Shown one piece after another: positions 33,952-35,772 of a stretch of 35,772 nt of DNA; positions within the stretch are counted from its first letter, which is position 1; each line of letters begins with the position of its first letter. Under the pieces are notes generated by a model that was given only the letters and a program-made list of their open reading frames with translations, made no database searches and was not told where the DNA came from. A program made the translations under genes and the position numbers. The stretch is from Alphaproteobacteria bacterium (lineage in GTDB: Bacteria; Pseudomonadota; Alphaproteobacteria; Sphingomonadales; Emcibacteraceae), in assembly GCA_024280095.1 (NCBI GenBank), contig JAJRQU010000131.1, positions 1-35,772 on the forward strand. Reading direction: 5' to 3'.

Positions 33952-33983
33952 TTAACTTGTTGTTTACTTAATAATTGGTAAAC
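33952..33983 (+). promoter_or_regulatory. degenerate CtrA-like boxes before fliF
   Basis: Two overlapping-class matches to TTAA-N7-TTAAC: TTAA-CTTGTTG-TTTAC (33952-33967) and TTAA-TAATTGG-TAAAC (33968-33983), each with one mismatch in the second half-site. A further TTAAC half-site lies near 33990. fliF is a CtrA-controlled early flagellar gene in Caulobacter, and the CtrA inhibitor gene sciP is adjacent. Confidence 0.45.
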
Positions 33984-34067
33984 TTCATTTAACGTTGACT
34001 CAATTCATCATACAACGTTCATTATTATAGTTAAGTGATTAAAAAAAATATATTAGGGAAACACATC

Positions 34068-35771
34068 GTGAATGGCTTAGCAGAATTTTTTAAGACTTTA
34101 GGGCCAGCCAGATTAGCGGCAATGGCTACTGTTGCGGCAATTACCATAGGCTTCTTTGTTTTCCTGTCCATAAGGTTATCCACACCCAATATGGCGTTAT
34201 TATTTAGCGGCCTTGATTTAGCGGACTCATCCAGAATTGTCCAAAGTTTGGAAGCACAGGCCATTCCCTATAAACTGGTTGGTGATGGCAGTACTATTTT
34301 AGTCCCCGACGACCAAGTCAACAGAATACGGATTTCTGTAGCCGAACAAGGCTTAACAAGTGGCGGGTCACTGGGATATGAAATTTTTGACCGGGGAGAT
34401 TCCCTTGGTGCCACAAGTTTTGTTCAAAACATCAACCGTTTGCGCGCCCTTGAGGGGGAACTGGCGCGGACAATTCAAGCCATTGAAAAAGTGACCAGCG
34501 CCCGTATTCATCTGGTATTGCCGGAACGACGACTTTTCAGCAATGAAAACCGTCAGGCCACCGCCAGTATATTCATTAAAACAAAAGCGGGGCGGCTAGG
34601 CCGAAATCAAGTGATGGCCATTCAAAATCTGGTCGCAGCCGCTGTGCCTGACCTGCAGCCCGAACGCATTTCCATTGTTGATCAAAAGGGCTCCTTACTT
34701 GCCCGTGGATCATCAGAAGATACGACCTCCCTTCTCGCACTATCTTTAGAGGAAAAGAAAATCTCTATGGAGAGCCGTCTGCGCAGTCAAATCGAAAATC
34801 TGATTGAAAAGACGGTTGGTCTTGGCAAGGTTCGGGCGGAGGTCAGCGCGGAACTCGACTTGAACCGGATTACCAGCAATTCAGAAATTTATGACCCGGA
34901 TGGTCAGGTGGTTTTATCAGAATCCAGCGAAGAAAGAATCAGTAACAACCGTGAAAATGCGGATGAAAAAACGGTTTCTGTCAATAATAATCTGCCCGAT
35001 CAGGATGCCGAGGCTGACCCAGAGCAAGCCATAAAAAATCAATCTTCTGATAGTGAGGCCTCAACCACCACAAATTTTTTAAATTCTAAAACCATTCGAA
35101 CTCAAATCCACGAGGCCGGAACGGTGAAGAAAATTTCCGTCGCGGTCTTGATTGATGGCACCTATCAAGATGCCGGCGAAGGTAATCCACCGGTTTATCA
35201 AGCCCGGAATGCCGATGATCTTGCAAATATTGAAGCCTTGGTCAAATCTACCATAGGTTTTGACGAAGAACGCGGTGATTCCGTTTACGTCGTCAATATG
35301 CAATTCGCTACAATAGATTATGGCGAAGAAGCCGCCGAAGAAGGCCTGTTTGATTTCAGTAAAGCCGACATGATGCGTTTCATTGAACTTGGGGGATTAT
35401 TATTGATTGGTCTTATGGTCATTTTCTTTGCCCTCAGGCCGTTGATTAAATTCCTGACGGCGCCGCCCGTAAATTACCTGCCGCAAACGGCCGCCCTAGA
35501 AGGTGCCGCAGATCAGGCTCAATTACCTCCCGGCCAACAAGCCGCAATCACGGGGCCGGATGATCGACCCAGCGTTACATTAGTTGATGATCAAGGCAGG
35601 CAATTGACTTCCCGTGAGGTCGCGAAACAAACAGGTGCCATTGATTCTGCTATTGATGTTGCCGCCGTAGAAGGTAAAATACAAGCCACTGCCCTGAAGA
35701 AAGTCGGGGAACTTGTTGAACGACATCCGGAAGAATCCGCTGCCGTCGTTAGAGGTTGGTTATACGGATAA
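34068..35771 (+). CDS. fliF: flagellar MS-ring protein FliF
   Basis: 567 residues from the GTG at 34068, preferred over the GTG at 34035 because AGGGA lies eight bases before it. The first membrane helix is about residues 16-36. The YscJ/FliF ring-building domain includes MALLFSGLDLADSSRIVQSL, then EQGLTSGGSLGYEIFDRGDS and LEGELARTIQAIEKVTSARI. A second ring domain follows, then a disordered loop rich in Asp, Glu and Asn, the second helix (~437-458), and a C-terminal FliG-binding tail ending in AAVVRGWLYG. It forms the inner-membrane base of the motor. The stop at 35769-35771 is one base from the window end, so fliG probably follows outside. Confidence 0.96.
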   Translation: MNGLAEFFKTLGPARLAAMATVAAITIGFFVFLSIRLSTPNMALLFSGLDLADSSRIVQSLEAQAIPYKLVGDGSTILVPDDQVNRIRISVAEQGLTSGGSLGYEIFDRGDSLGATSFVQNINRLRALEGELARTIQAIEKVTSARIHLVLPERRLFSNENRQATASIFIKTKAGRLGRNQVMAIQNLVAAAVPDLQPERISIVDQKGSLLARGSSEDTTSLLALSLEEKKISMESRLRSQIENLIEKTVGLGKVRAEVSAELDLNRITSNSEIYDPDGQVVLSESSEERISNNRENADEKTVSVNNNLPDQDAEADPEQAIKNQSSDSEASTTTNFLNSKTIRTQIHEAGTVKKISVAVLIDGTYQDAGEGNPPVYQARNADDLANIEALVKSTIGFDEERGDSVYVVNMQFATIDYGEEAAEEGLFDFSKADMMRFIELGGLLLIGLMVIFFALRPLIKFLTAPPVNYLPQTAALEGAADQAQLPPGQQAAITGPDDRPSVTLVDDQGRQLTSREVAKQTGAIDSAIDVAAVEGKIQATALKKVGELVERHPEESAAVVRGWLYG

Positions 35772-35772
35772 T

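Larger units (their letters stand above)
33803..34067. other. fliF upstream regulatory region
   Basis: No gene is supported between the sciP terminator and fliF. The region contains a GCCT/AGGC hairpin (33818-33831), a perfect 22-bp palindrome (33834-33855), a 7-bp stem TAGGCAA/TTGCCTA (33932-33948), two degenerate CtrA-like boxes (33952-33983) and CGTTCATTA (34016-34024). Confidence 0.6.

Noticed and set aside
33780-33971. 63-residue frame between sciP and fliF
   Set aside because: It starts inside the sciP terminator and runs through a palindrome and hairpins; no gene features.
1-35772. CRISPR array or intact prophage
   Set aside because: No regularly spaced repeats of CRISPR size and no phage structural genes were seen; only integrase and IS remnants.

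Overview
The window looks like chromosome from a moderately low-GC, flagellated, PHA-making alphaproteobacterium. Four things point there: the alaC-hom-glpX-recJ block, a SciP (DUF1153) gene between flgE and fliF, a class I PHA synthase, and a FecI/FecR/TonB-receptor locus. A marine lineage such as Emcibacterales or Kordiimonadales is only a guess. I read the sequence by eye. Family names come from recognised motifs, not searches.

Layout. (1) 1-1300: the end of a catabolic operon with ligC (protocatechuate 4,5-cleavage pathway), followed by a broken aldo/keto reductase start and the tail of a tyrosine recombinase. That scar also cuts the 3' end of the next gene. (2) 1211-10000, minus strand: a surface-signalled, probably metal-related uptake locus. 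It encodes an ECF sigma factor, a FecR-type anti-sigma, a TonB receptor with an STN signalling domain, a double-PepSY/NqrF-like fusion reductase, a HupE/UreJ-type membrane protein and a truncated DUF4198-like protein. The same bipartite element, GGGTGCGATTTT-N12-CGTC on the minus strand, lies before both the sigma gene and the receptor gene and is probably the sigma factor's own promoter. (3) 10265-16655: accessory DNA. It holds a secreted helical protein, an IS6-family relic, a decayed TOTE-type primase-helicase with one frameshift and one nonsense codon, a Doc/AbrB-type toxin-antitoxin pair, three small DNA-binding-type genes and a truncated IS3-family element. It abuts the 3' end of tRNA-Met. 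(4) 16656-22295, minus strand: tRNA-Met(CAT), tRNA-Glu(TTC), then the core metabolic operon alaC-hom-glpX-recJ. (5) 22520-25501: phaC and mnmA, convergent. (6) 25536-35771: flagellar genes, flgK-flgL on the minus strand and fliK-flgD-flgE, sciP and fliF on the plus strand.

How the genes work together. In the uptake locus, the receptor's STN domain should signal through FecR to the sigma factor, which then raises receptor (and probably reductase and HupE) expression. In the flagellar region, flgK and fliK diverge from a 496-bp spacer with two convincing sigma-54 -24/-12 elements facing outward and a tandem 10-bp repeat between them. The fliF upstream region has two terminators after sciP, a perfect 22-bp palindrome and degenerate CtrA-like boxes. 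A CGTTCATTA motif recurs in the fliK/flgK, sciP and fliF upstream regions. I regard the ECF promoter pair and the flagellar regulatory DNA as the strongest new observations. I saw no CRISPR array and no intact prophage.
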